A DNA stretch of 34,512 bases from Thermoleophilia bacterium. GTDB lineage: Bacteria; Actinomycetota; Thermoleophilia; UBA2241. The position numbers and the translations under genes are program-made. Under the pieces are notes generated by a model, which ran no database searches, was not told the DNA's origin, and saw only the letters and a program-made list of their open reading frames with translations. Location: the NCBI GenBank assembly GCA_016933475.1, contig JAFGAW010000022.1, forward strand, positions 1 through 34,512, in the 5' to 3' direction. Positions 8,313 through 15,793 of the stretch are shown piece after piece (the first letter of the stretch is position 1; every line of letters begins with the position of its first letter).

Positions 8313-8803
8313 ACGGCAACCTCGTCGAGGTCGTGAACCGTACCCGGGTGCCGGTCGACGAACGCGCAGTGGCCACGCTGGTCGGCGCCGTGCTCGTCGC
8401 CGAAGGCGTCGGGGGCGCCGAGATCGGCGTGGCCTTTGTCGGCGACGGCCGCATGCGCGCCCTCAATCGCGAGCACCGCGGCCTCGACAAGGTGACCGAC
8501 GTGCTCTCGTTCCCGCTCGAGGCCGAGGACGAGCTCGCCACCTGGCGCGAGATCGAGGCTGCGCCTCCGGGCGACGTGCCGCCGCGCCTGCTGGGCGACG
8601 TCGTCGTGGGCGCGCGCCAGGCGCTGCGCCAGGCGCGCACCCACGACGTCCCACCGGCCTACGAGCTCGCCCTCCTGCTCGTGCACGGCGTGCTGCACGT
8701 GCTCGGGCACGATCACGAGACCGACGCCGGGGGCATGGCGGTGCGCCAGGGCGAGCTGCTCGCGGCGCTCGACTGGGAGAGGCTCCTTGACGCCGCGTCG
8801 TAG
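8309..8803 (+). CDS. ybeY: Endoribonuclease YbeY (16S rRNA 3' maturation)
   Basis: A 164-residue YbeY with the zinc motif HGVLHVLGHDHE: H126, H130 and H136 form the HxxxHxxxxxH site. Upstream are the family segments LNREHRGLDKVTDVLSFP (about 52-69) and LLGDVVV. YbeY trims 16S rRNA and takes part in late 30S quality control. The ATG overlaps the phoH stop by four bases; the 3' end overlaps the next gene by 17 bases. Confidence 0.96.
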   Translation: MNGNLVEVVNRTRVPVDERAVATLVGAVLVAEGVGGAEIGVAFVGDGRMRALNREHRGLDKVTDVLSFPLEAEDELATWREIEAAPPGDVPPRLLGDVVVGARQALRQARTHDVPPAYELALLLVHGVLHVLGHDHETDAGGMAVRQGELLAALDWERLLDAAS

Positions 8804-9506
8804 CCTGCTGCACAGCTTCAACTGGGCCTTCGAGGGCATCGTCTACGCGCTCCGCTACGAGCGCAACATGCAGATCCACTTCGGCCTCGCCGTCCTCGTG
8901 CTGCTGGCGGCCCTGTTCTTCTCGCTCACGCGGCTCGAGATCATCGCTCTGCTCGTGGCCATCTCGTTCGTGTTGATCGCGGAGATGTTCAACACGGCGG
9001 TCGAGCAGCTCATGGACATGGTCACCGACGAGCACGACCCGCGGGCCAAGATCGCCAAGGACGTCTCCGCCGGCGCGGTCCTGGTCGCGGCGCTGAACGC
9101 CGTCGCCGTCGCCTACCTCGTCTTCTACACGCGCATCACCAGTACGCCCTACACGGTCCTCCAGAGGGTGCGCAGCTCGTCGGTCGACGTCACCGTGATC
9201 GCCCTCGTGCTGGTGATCCTCCTGGTCATCGCCGTCAAGGCCCTGACGCGCACCGGCACCGCCCTTCGCGGCGGCCTGCCCTCGGGGCACGCCGCCATCG
9301 CCTTCGCTGGTTGGGTCGCGCTGACGTTCATCTCCAGCACGACGGCGTACGCGCTGCCGATCTCGCTGGTCTCCTTGATGATGGCCGTCCTCGTCGCGCA
9401 GAGCCGCGTGCAGGCGGGCATCCACACGGCGCTCGAGGTCGTCCTCGGGGCCCTGCTCGGGTCTGTCGCCGCCCTGCTGATCTTCCAGCTCTGGGCGCCG
9501 ATGTGA
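8787..9506 (+). CDS. dgkA: Undecaprenol/diacylglycerol kinase fused to a PAP2-like phosphatase domain
   Basis: A 239-residue membrane protein with two parts. Residues 1-120 are a DgkA-type kinase: FNWAFEGIVYALRYERNMQIHF, the catalytic-region helix AEMFNTAVEQLMDMVTDEHDPRA (written here in part) and AKIAKDVSAGAVL. Residues 130-239 are a PAP2-like domain with LPSGHAA at 164-170 and SRVQAGIH at 206-213, four or so membrane helices, and Glu217 where the usual PAP2 motif has Asp. The kinase would phosphorylate undecaprenol, the phosphatase domain would act on lipid (pyro)phosphates, so both halves bear on the undecaprenyl carrier pool. The start is TTG at 8787 with GGAGAGG five bases upstream, overlapping ybeY by 17 bases. 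Confidence 0.88.
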   Translation: MTPRRSLLHSFNWAFEGIVYALRYERNMQIHFGLAVLVLLAALFFSLTRLEIIALLVAISFVLIAEMFNTAVEQLMDMVTDEHDPRAKIAKDVSAGAVLVAALNAVAVAYLVFYTRITSTPYTVLQRVRSSSVDVTVIALVLVILLVIAVKALTRTGTALRGGLPSGHAAIAFAGWVALTFISSTTAYALPISLVSLMMAVLVAQSRVQAGIHTALEVVLGALLGSVAALLIFQLWAPM

Positions 9507-9982
9507 GCCTGCGCGGGAGAGAGCCCGATCTCGGCGAGCGCCTGCTCTTCCAGGAGGCCTTCGCCATCGCCGAGAGGGCCTATGCGCGGTACTCAGGGTT
9601 TCGCGTCGGCTCCGTCGTCGTCGGGCCGTCGGGCCGCAGCCACCACGGCGTCAACGTCGAGAACGCCTCCTACCCGGTCGGTGTCTGCGCGGAGCGCGCC
9701 GCCCTCGCCGCCATGGTCGTCTTCGGCGAGCGACGGGCGCGCTACCTGGCCGTCGCCGCCGCCGACGGCGTCGATCTCCTTCCCTGCGGCATGTGTCTGC
9801 AGGCCTTGGCCGAGTTCGGTGAACCTGAGGTCATCGCCCGTCTCGACGGCGGCGTCAGGGTGTTCGCCCTCGCCGAGCTGCTGCCGGCGCCGTTCGCGGG
9901 GCCTGGCGGGGCGACTGCGGGCGGGGAGGCTGCAGGGACCGGGGGGGCCGCCGGCAGCGGCGGCACGGCCACCGATGGCTGA
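9503..9982 (+). CDS. cdd: Cytidine deaminase
   Basis: A 159-residue homotetrameric-type cytidine deaminase. NVENASYPVGVCAERAAL contains the zinc ligand C62 and the catalytic E64; LPCGMCLQALAEF supplies C95 and C98. The third motif usually reads PCGxCRQ, with Arg where Leu stands here. It deaminates cytidine and deoxycytidine for salvage and fits with deoC downstream. A ~27-residue Gly/Ala/Thr-rich tail follows the fold. The GTG start overlaps the previous stop (GTGA); the 3' end overlaps era by eight bases. Confidence 0.93.
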   Translation: MSLRGREPDLGERLLFQEAFAIAERAYARYSGFRVGSVVVGPSGRSHHGVNVENASYPVGVCAERAALAAMVVFGERRARYLAVAAADGVDLLPCGMCLQALAEFGEPEVIARLDGGVRVFALAELLPAPFAGPGGATAGGEAAGTGGAAGSGGTATDG

Positions 9983-10865
9983 GCAGCCGTTCCGCTCGGG
10001 CTTCGTCGCCGTCCTCGGGCGCCCGAACGTCGGCAAGTCGACGCTCGTCAACGCCCTGGTAGGGCGTAAGGTGAGCATCGTCTCCGACCATCCGCAAACC
10101 ACGCGCCGCCGCATCGGCGGCGTGCTGCGCCTGCCCGGGCATCAGGTCGTGCTGCTCGACCTGCCCGGTTTCCAGAAGCCCTTCGACTCGCTGACCCGGC
10201 GCATGCAGCGGGCGGTCGACGAGGCGCTCGCCGAGGTCGACGCCGCGCTCGTGGTGCTGAACGCGGCGGAGCCGATCGGCGCCGGCGACCGCTTCATCCT
10301 GCGCGCGGTCGCCGGCGCCGGCCGTCCGGCCGTCTACCTCCTCAACAAGCGGGACGCCGTCGACGCCGGGCGTCTCGAGCAGCGGGCCGCCGAGGCGCGC
10401 GACCTTGTCGGCGGGGCCGAGGTGCTCGCCGTCAGCGCCCTTCGCGGCGAGGGGCTCGAGCCGGTGGTGGGGCGTCTCGCCGCCGCGATGCCCGAGGGCC
10501 CCGCCTACTTCCCCGACGGCGACATCAGCGACCAGCCGCTCGAGCTGCTCGTCGCCGAGCTCATACGCGAGCAGGCCCTGAGGCGCACCCGCGACGAGGT
10601 GCCGCACGCGGTCGCCGTCGAGGTGACCGGCATCGTCGAGCGCGAGGACCGGCCGCTGGTCGAGATCGAGGCTCTCCTCATCGTCGAGACCGAGTCCCAG
10701 AAGGCGATCCTCGTCGGCAAGGGCGGGCGCACCGTCAAGGCGATCGGCTCGGCGGCGCGGCGGGAGATCGAAGCGGTGTTCGGGGCGCAGGTCTTCCTCG
10801 ACCTGCGCGTCAAGGTCCGCAGGCGCTGGCGCCGCGACGAGCGCTACGTCGAGCGCCTGCTCTGA
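9975..10865 (+). CDS. era: GTPase Era
   Basis: A 296-residue Era of standard length. The GTPase domain has G1 GRPNVGKS (15-22), the switch region QTTRRRIGGVL, G3 DLPG and G4 NKRD. The C-terminal KH domain ends with VGKGGRTVKAIGSAARREIE and VFLDLRVKVRRRWRRDE. Era binds the 3' end of 16S rRNA and acts in 30S assembly, next to ybeY, which processes the same end. The ATG at 9975 overlaps cdd. recO, the common next gene, is absent. Confidence 0.96.
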   Translation: MAEQPFRSGFVAVLGRPNVGKSTLVNALVGRKVSIVSDHPQTTRRRIGGVLRLPGHQVVLLDLPGFQKPFDSLTRRMQRAVDEALAEVDAALVVLNAAEPIGAGDRFILRAVAGAGRPAVYLLNKRDAVDAGRLEQRAAEARDLVGGAEVLAVSALRGEGLEPVVGRLAAAMPEGPAYFPDGDISDQPLELLVAELIREQALRRTRDEVPHAVAVEVTGIVEREDRPLVEIEALLIVETESQKAILVGKGGRTVKAIGSAARREIEAVFGAQVFLDLRVKVRRRWRRDERYVERLL

Positions 10866-11006
10866 CTGGGCGCCCGGCACCGGCCGACACGCCCGCCGCC
10901 CGCCGGCACGGCCGCTCCCCCTCGTGACCCGTGCGCACCGGCGCCGGCGCGGGCGCTTCCGACGTCGACGGCGCACCCGTACCGGCCCCGGCCCTCGCGA
11001 CTCCCT

Positions 11007-11015
11007 TGATATACT
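11007..11015 (+). promoter_or_regulatory. Extended -10 promoter of deoC-hisI
   Basis: TGATATACT, a TGn extension plus a TATACT -10, in the 195-base spacer between era and deoC. It is the most AT-rich point of the spacer and would start transcription near 11022, about 39 bases before the deoC GTG. No -35 is recognisable. The rest of the spacer is GC-rich with no gene. Confidence 0.55.
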
Positions 11016-11060
11016 CGCTCTGGGGAGGGGCACGGCGCCCCTCGTGGAGGGCGCACGTAC

Positions 11061-11783
11061 GTGCACGCCGAAGAGCTCGCCAAGACCATCGACCACACCC
11101 TGCTGCGCGCCGACGCGACGGCGCACGACGTCGAGCGGCTGTGCCGCGAGGCGGAGCGCTACCACTTCGCCGCGGTCTGCGTCTTCCCGCACTACGTGCC
11201 CCTCGCCGACGGCCTCCTGAAGAGCGCCGACGTCAAGGTCTGCACGGTGATCTCCTTCCCCTTCGGCGCCGACGACGTGCGCGCCAAGGTGGCCGCGGCC
11301 CAGGACGCGATCGGCAAGGGCGCGGACGAGCTCGACGTCGTCTTCAACCTCCCGGCCATGCTGTCGGGCGAGTTCGGCTACGTGCGCGACGAGCTCGCCG
11401 CCGTGGTGCGCGCCGCGCGGCTCAAGTCGGTCAACACCGGTCGAGGGCACGCCCTGGTGAAGGCGATCATCGAGACCTGCTATCTCTCCAACAAGATGAA
11501 GCGCCTCGCTTGCACGATCCTCGGCCAGGCGGGCGTGGACTTCGCCAAGACCTCGACCGGGCTCGGCCCGCAGGGTGCGACCCTGCAGGACGTGGAGTTG
11601 CTCCGCGACTGCCTCGACGAACACATCGCGGTCAAGGCCTCGGGGGGCATCCGCACGCTCACGGACGTCGAGCTCATGATCAACGCCGGGGCTACGCGCA
11701 TCGGCACCAGCGCCGGGGTCGCCATCATGCAGGAGGCTCTGGAGCAGCGGGAGGAGCGGTCATCGAGCGCGCTGCCTTCCTGA
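11061..11783 (+). CDS. deoC: Deoxyribose-phosphate aldolase
   Basis: A 240-residue class I aldolase that splits 2-deoxyribose 5-phosphate into glyceraldehyde 3-phosphate and acetaldehyde. Family motifs: [12 protein letters not shown] (9-20), [17 protein letters not shown], the acidic D92 of ELDVVFNL, the Schiff-base lysine K163 in [11 protein letters not shown], and K192 in [10 protein letters not shown]. The start is GTG with GTGGAGGG upstream. The stretch after KSVNTGRGH (about 121-130) differs a little from common DeoC sequences. Its 3' end overlaps the probable hisI start by 22 bases. Confidence 0.94.
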   Translation: MHAEELAKTIDHTLLRADATAHDVERLCREAERYHFAAVCVFPHYVPLADGLLKSADVKVCTVISFPFGADDVRAKVAAAQDAIGKGADELDVVFNLPAMLSGEFGYVRDELAAVVRAARLKSVNTGRGHALVKAIIETCYLSNKMKRLACTILGQAGVDFAKTSTGLGPQGATLQDVELLRDCLDEHIAVKASGGIRTLTDVELMINAGATRIGTSAGVAIMQEALEQREERSSSALPS

Positions 11784-12112
11784 GCACCGTACGCTACGGG
11801 GCCGACGGCCTGGTGCCGTGCGTCGTGCAGGACGCGAGCACGGGCGAGGTCCTCATGGTCGCCTGGGCGAACGCCGAGGCCCTCGCGGCGACCGTCGCGA
11901 CGGGTGAAGCGCACTTCTGGAGCCGTCGCCGACGCGAGCTCTGGCACAAGGGGGCGACCAGCGGCAATGTGCTGCGCGTGCGAGGCCTCAGCCTCGACTG
12001 CGACGCCGACACCGTGCTCGTGCGAGTGGAGCCGGCGGGTCCGGCCTGCCACACCGGCGCGGTGAGCTGTTTCCGCCCCGAGGCCAACGGGGGCGCGTTC
12101 CTCGAGCTCTGA
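11762..12112 (+). CDS. hisI: Phosphoribosyl-AMP cyclohydrolase HisI (non-canonical start)
   Basis: About 116 residues, matching HisI, the third step of histidine synthesis (opening the PR-AMP purine ring). Seen: [32 protein letters not shown], the metal-binding CDADT segment, and zinc cysteines in LDCD, ACHTG and SCFRP. No ATG, GTG or TTG lies in frame at the proper place. GGGAGGAG (11749-11756) sits five bases before an ATC at 11762, which I take as the start. A CTG at 11780 overlapping the deoC TGA as CTGA is the alternative, giving a protein six residues shorter. The other his genes are not in the window. Confidence 0.85.
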   Translation: MERAAFLSTVRYGADGLVPCVVQDASTGEVLMVAWANAEALAATVATGEAHFWSRRRRELWHKGATSGNVLRVRGLSLDCDADTVLVRVEPAGPACHTGAVSCFRPEANGGAFLEL

Positions 12113-12173
12113 CCGCGTCCGAACGTCCCCAACGACGTGACGACGGCGAGGAACGGGTAGCACACGCTCAGGC

Positions 12174-13853
12174 ATGGATGCATGGGGACTCCGGAGGGCT
12201 GTGGGAGCCGGCGCGAGCCGGCTCCGGAGACGTGTCGGCTGGGCCGGCGCGGCGCTCGCCTTCGTGCTCGTGGTCGCCCTCGTCCTTCGCCTGCAGAGTG
12301 TCACTGCCGGCCTGCCGTACGTCTTCATCAACCCCGATGAGGCGACCGTCGTCCCCAAGGCGGTCGAGGTCGCCGGCGGGCAGCTCAACCCGATGTTCTT
12401 CTACTACCCCTCGCTGTTCTTCTACGTGCTCGCTGCGGTGTACTGGCTCGTGTCCCCGTTCTGGGCCCTGCTGCACGGTGAGCTGCTCGTACGGCCCGGC
12501 GCCCTGGCCGTCGACGCCGGCGCCCTCTACCTGATCGGTCGCCTCGTCGTCGTCGGCTTCGGCCTCGCCGCGGTCTCGCTCGTGTACAGGCTGGGTCGCG
12601 ACGCGTACGGGGCGGCGGCGGGCCTGCTCGCCGCCGCCTTCCTCGCCGTCGCGCCCCTGCACGTCGAGTACTCGCACCTCGCCGTGACCGACGTGCCGGC
12701 CGTGACCCTCGGGTTGCTCGGCCTGTTCCTCCTCCATGGGGCCGCGCGGGGCCGCGGCCTGCGCCGGCTCACGGCGGGCGCCGTGGCCGTGGGTCTCGCG
12801 ACCTCCACCAAGTACAACCTCGGCCTGCTCGTGCTGCCGGCGACGGTGGCCGCACTCTACGCCGGCCGGCCGACCGTGGCCGCTGCGGTCGCGGCCGGCC
12901 GGCCGGCCCTGCGCGCGTGGGTCCGCCTCTTCGCCTTGCGGTTGTACCTGCCCACGGTCTTGGCCTTCGTGCTGGCCTCGCCGTTCATCGTGCTCGACCT
13001 GCCGCGCTTCCTCGCCGAGTTCTCGCGTCAGCACGCGATCGTGCAGCGCGGCTGGCTGGGCTTCGAGCATGTGGACAACGGTTACTGGTACAACCTGAGC
13101 GTGAACCTCTCCGATGCGCTCGGTCTGGTCCTTCTCGGCCTCGCCGTCGCAGGGCTCGCCTGGGCGCTCTGGCGCCGGACGCCGCTCGATCTCATGGTCG
13201 CGCCAACGGTCGTCGTGTACTTCGCGTACGTGAGCTCCTGGAGCGAGCTCGCCGACCGCTATATGCTGCCGATCGTCCCGCTCCTTCTCCTCTTGGCGGC
13301 GCGCCTCTGCGTCGCGCTCTGGGAGGTGCGCCCGGTGTGGCGTCGGGCGCTGCTGCCGGGCGCGGCGGCGCTCGCGGCGCTGGCGGTCGCGCTGCCCCTC
13401 GCGGACTCCGTTGCCCGCAACCGCGACCTCGCCGACCCCGACGTTCGTGCGCGGGCCAAGGCGTGGGTCGAACGTACCATCGAGCCCGGGACCAGGATCG
13501 CCGCCGAGACCTCGGGCCCGCCGCTCGTGGCGCGGGTCGATCTGCCTGCGTACCGCGCCGAAGGTTTGCGCCCGGCGTACTACCGCCTGCGCCGCCTCGA
13601 GTTGCCGCTGCCCGGCGGGTCTCACAGGCAGCGCTCCATGCGCTGGCTGCGCGACCACCGCGTGGAGTACGTGATCCTCAGCTCGGCCGTGTACGGGCGG
13701 GTGCTGGCGGCACCCGACGAGTATCCGCGCCTGGTCGCGTTCTACGCCGCGCTGGAACGGCGCGGCGACCTCGTCAGGGTGTTCACGCCGCGCCCCGGCG
13801 AGCGCGGCCCGGTCATCAAGGTGTACCGCCTCGACGGATGGCCCCGTACATGA
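12174..13853 (+). CDS. Glycosyltransferase family 39-like (GT-C fold) membrane protein
   Basis: A 559-residue polytopic membrane protein with about ten hydrophobic segments. It resembles the PMT/ArnT (GT39, PMT_2) families: a membrane helix at 25-43, then the first loop with the acidic pair in NPDEATVVPKA (D55, E56), which matches the catalytic D-E of GT-C enzymes, AVAPLHVEYSHLAVTDVPA around 160-180, and STKYNLGLLVLPA. The C-terminal ~150 residues form a soluble outside domain. It probably transfers a sugar from a polyprenyl-phosphate donor on the outer face; donor and acceptor are unknown. The ATG at 12174 lacks an obvious Shine-Dalgarno. The 61-base gap after hisI is otherwise empty. The end overlaps the convergent flippase-like gene by 38 bases. 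Confidence 0.8.
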   Translation: MDAWGLRRAVGAGASRLRRRVGWAGAALAFVLVVALVLRLQSVTAGLPYVFINPDEATVVPKAVEVAGGQLNPMFFYYPSLFFYVLAAVYWLVSPFWALLHGELLVRPGALAVDAGALYLIGRLVVVGFGLAAVSLVYRLGRDAYGAAAGLLAAAFLAVAPLHVEYSHLAVTDVPAVTLGLLGLFLLHGAARGRGLRRLTAGAVAVGLATSTKYNLGLLVLPATVAALYAGRPTVAAAVAAGRPALRAWVRLFALRLYLPTVLAFVLASPFIVLDLPRFLAEFSRQHAIVQRGWLGFEHVDNGYWYNLSVNLSDALGLVLLGLAVAGLAWALWRRTPLDLMVAPTVVVYFAYVSSWSELADRYMLPIVPLLLLLAARLCVALWEVRPVWRRALLPGAAALAALAVALPLADSVARNRDLADPDVRARAKAWVERTIEPGTRIAAETSGPPLVARVDLPAYRAEGLRPAYYRLRRLELPLPGGSHRQRSMRWLRDHRVEYVILSSAVYGRVLAAPDEYPRLVAFYAALERRGDLVRVFTPRPGERGPVIKVYRLDGWPRT

Positions 13854-14817
13854 TCAGCCCCGGCGGGATCGGCAGCCAGAAGTTGATCACGCGGTAGACG
13901 AGGACGACGGTGACCGCGGTCGCGGAGGCCACACCGAAGCTCACGAACAGGGCGATGAGCAGCGCCTCGACGGCGCCGAGCCCGCCCGGCGTCGGGGCGA
14001 GCGTCCCGATCGAGTAGGCCACCACGTAGGCGACGACGAGCGCCGTCCAGGGTACGCCGGCGCCGAAGGCGAGGAAGACGGCGGCGAGCGCCAGCATGTC
14101 GAAGAACCAGTAGGCGCAGGCGTACAGGGCGGTCCGCCTGAAGGCTCCGCGATGCGACGTCATGCGGCGCATGCCGACGAAGAGGTTGTCGAGCCAGGCG
14201 TCGACGTGATCCTCCTCCACGACCACGCGGCGCATGATCCTGTTGATGAGATGTGCCGCCTGGCCGACGCGGCGCCGCATCAGCGTACGGTGGTTGTACA
14301 GGTAGACGCCGTACGCGGTGAGCCAGAGCAGCAGGAGGATCAGGACGATGCCCACGAGGTACTGCCACAGTGACTGACCGCGGGCCAGCACGAGGTACGC
14401 CAGGGCGATGGCGAAGAAGAACCAGAGCACGACGTAGTTAAAGAACTGCTGCGCGGCGATGGCGACGAAGATGAGGCCGTGCGGCACGTCGCGCTTGCGC
14501 AGGGCGTTGTACGTGAGGACCCAGCCGCCGACGCCTCCGGCGGAGAAGACGTGGCTCACGGCGAGGCTGCCCAAGGTCACGGAGAGGACCTCGAACAGCC
14601 GCAGGCGGATGTCCAGCACGCGCAGTACGAAGCGGGTGAGGTTGGCGTAGCCGAGCAGGGCGCAGCACTCAAGGAGGACGGCGAGGCCGAGCAGCCAGTA
14701 GTCCGCGCGGGTGAGGAGCTCGAGGGTCTCCTCCGCGTCGACGAGCCGGGGGAGGAGCAGGTAGAGGGCGGCGACGATGAGGAGGAAGACGAGGACGTGG
14801 CGCAGGCTCTTCTTGAT
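13816..14817 (-). CDS. Lysylphosphatidylglycerol synthase TM-region / UPF0104 family protein (flippase-like)
   Basis: About 333 residues with seven to eight membrane helices, typical of PF03706 (MprF flippase-like, AglD-like). Motifs include SVTLGSLAVSHVFSAGGVGG and GTLAPTPGGLGAVEALLIAL, the conserved glycine-rich loops of this family. In-frame ATG at 14619 would remove the first two helices. Upstream codons read on as KKSLRHVLVFLLIVAALYLL, a perfect first helix, back to an ATC at 14817 six bases after GGAGG; an in-frame TAG lies further upstream. There is no ATG, GTG or TTG between, so I take ATC as the start. Such proteins move or help insert lipids or lipid-linked sugars; substrate unknown. 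Confidence 0.82.
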   Translation of the reverse strand: MKKSLRHVLVFLLIVAALYLLLPRLVDAEETLELLTRADYWLLGLAVLLECCALLGYANLTRFVLRVLDIRLRLFEVLSVTLGSLAVSHVFSAGGVGGWVLTYNALRKRDVPHGLIFVAIAAQQFFNYVVLWFFFAIALAYLVLARGQSLWQYLVGIVLILLLLWLTAYGVYLYNHRTLMRRRVGQAAHLINRIMRRVVVEEDHVDAWLDNLFVGMRRMTSHRGAFRRTALYACAYWFFDMLALAAVFLAFGAGVPWTALVVAYVVAYSIGTLAPTPGGLGAVEALLIALFVSFGVASATAVTVVLVYRVINFWLPIPPGLIMYGAIRRGGTP

Positions 14818-14878
14818 CGGCTGCCTCCGTGCCTCCGCTTGACGACCGCGGCAAGACTACCACAGGGCCTCGGTGGGG

Positions 14879-14907
14879 GTCCGGGCGGGTGTCCGCCGTC
14901 CCCGGAC
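14879..14907. terminator. Weak hairpin between two minus-strand membrane-protein genes
   Basis: GTCCGGG and CCCGGAC form a perfect seven-base stem around a 15-base loop in the 156-base spacer 14818-14973. No T-run follows on either strand. It may be a terminator or chance in GC-rich DNA. Confidence 0.25.
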
Positions 14908-14973
14908 CCTCCTGCGGGCGACCCCGTCTCCGTCGTGCCGTGGGGCCGGGCGGTGATCCGGCTCGCCGGCGGT

Positions 14974-15363
14974 CTACCTCCCGGCGCGCTCGCGTCGCTC
15001 GTGCAGCTCCATCTCCATCTCGCCGCGCCGGATCCACGCGTAGGCCACCGCGCACGGCACCGCCGTCGGGGGCAGCGCGCAGAGCGCGACCCAGAGCCAG
15101 CGGCGCGCCCGTATGGTGACGTAGACGCCGTACGCCCACGTGGCGACGAAGCCCGAGAACAGTGAGGCGACCCACATCGCCCAGACCACGGGGGGGATGA
15201 ACGAGACGCCGAGCCCCTCGGCGAGGATGTACAGGAGGAACAGCATCAGGGTGATGGCCGAGAGGAGGAAGAGGACGGTGACGCGCTTCAGCTCGGCGCG
15301 CGTCGCCTCGTCGAGCACCTCGTGATCGCCGTCGTAGCGGCTCTGTGTCGGCTGGCGCTGCAT
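14974..15363 (-). CDS. Small membrane protein, function unknown
   Basis: A 129-residue protein that I do not recognise. After a polar, acidic N-terminal 28 residues come three hydrophobic segments: VTVLFLLSAITLMLFLLYIL (about 29-50), a segment containing VVWAMWVASLFSGFVATWAY, and WLWVALCALPPTAVPCAVAY, then a charged tail with ERRERAGR. The ATG at 15363 follows AGGGAG at nine-base spacing and is preferred over an upstream extension rich in Arg. It lies on the same strand as, and 156 bases upstream of, the flippase-like gene, so the two may be co-transcribed. Confidence 0.65.
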   Translation of the reverse strand: MQRQPTQSRYDGDHEVLDEATRAELKRVTVLFLLSAITLMLFLLYILAEGLGVSFIPPVVWAMWVASLFSGFVATWAYGVYVTIRARRWLWVALCALPPTAVPCAVAYAWIRRGEMEMELHERRERAGR

Positions 15364-15793
15364 CGCGCACTCCCTGTGCGGCCGGAGCCGCCCCTCTGCG
15401 TTGGCGGCCCGCTCGATTCTCAGGGACGCGGGCGGCCTTCGCAAGCCCGCGAGGAGGGTCCCCCGGCGGCATGCGCCGGCCGCGCCCCGGCTGCCGCCCA
15501 GATGGCCGCGCGTGCCTCGGCCGCCGGCCCCTGGTCCGTCGCGCGCAGTGCGGCGAGGCCCGCCGGCCGGGCTCTTGGCAGGCCGTTCGGGTTGCGAGGC
15601 CGGACCCGGTGTGGTTGACTCCGCCCCCGGATCTACACATCAGAGGCGCCCGCCGGCGCCGTCCCCCTGCAGATTCGTCCCCTCTCCTCTTGCGTGACGC
15701 CCTGCGGCGTGGATCGGCCCCTGCCGGGTGCGGACAGCCCCTCGGGCACAGGCACGACCGCTGCCCCCGGGGATACGCCGTGGAAAGGATGCC
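15364..15793. other. 430-base gene-free region, possible structured leader
   Basis: No reading frame here looks coding. Between 15615 and 15793, upstream of the secreted protein, there is TTGACT at 15615-15620 with only a poorly spaced TACACA after it, a hairpin GGCGCC-CGCC-GGCGCC at 15645-15660, and ACGCC-CTGC-GGCGT at 15697-15710. Further paired GC runs continue to the Shine-Dalgarno at ~15783. I do not recognise a known riboswitch. The half near 15363 presumably holds the minus-strand promoter, which I could not identify. Confidence 0.4.
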
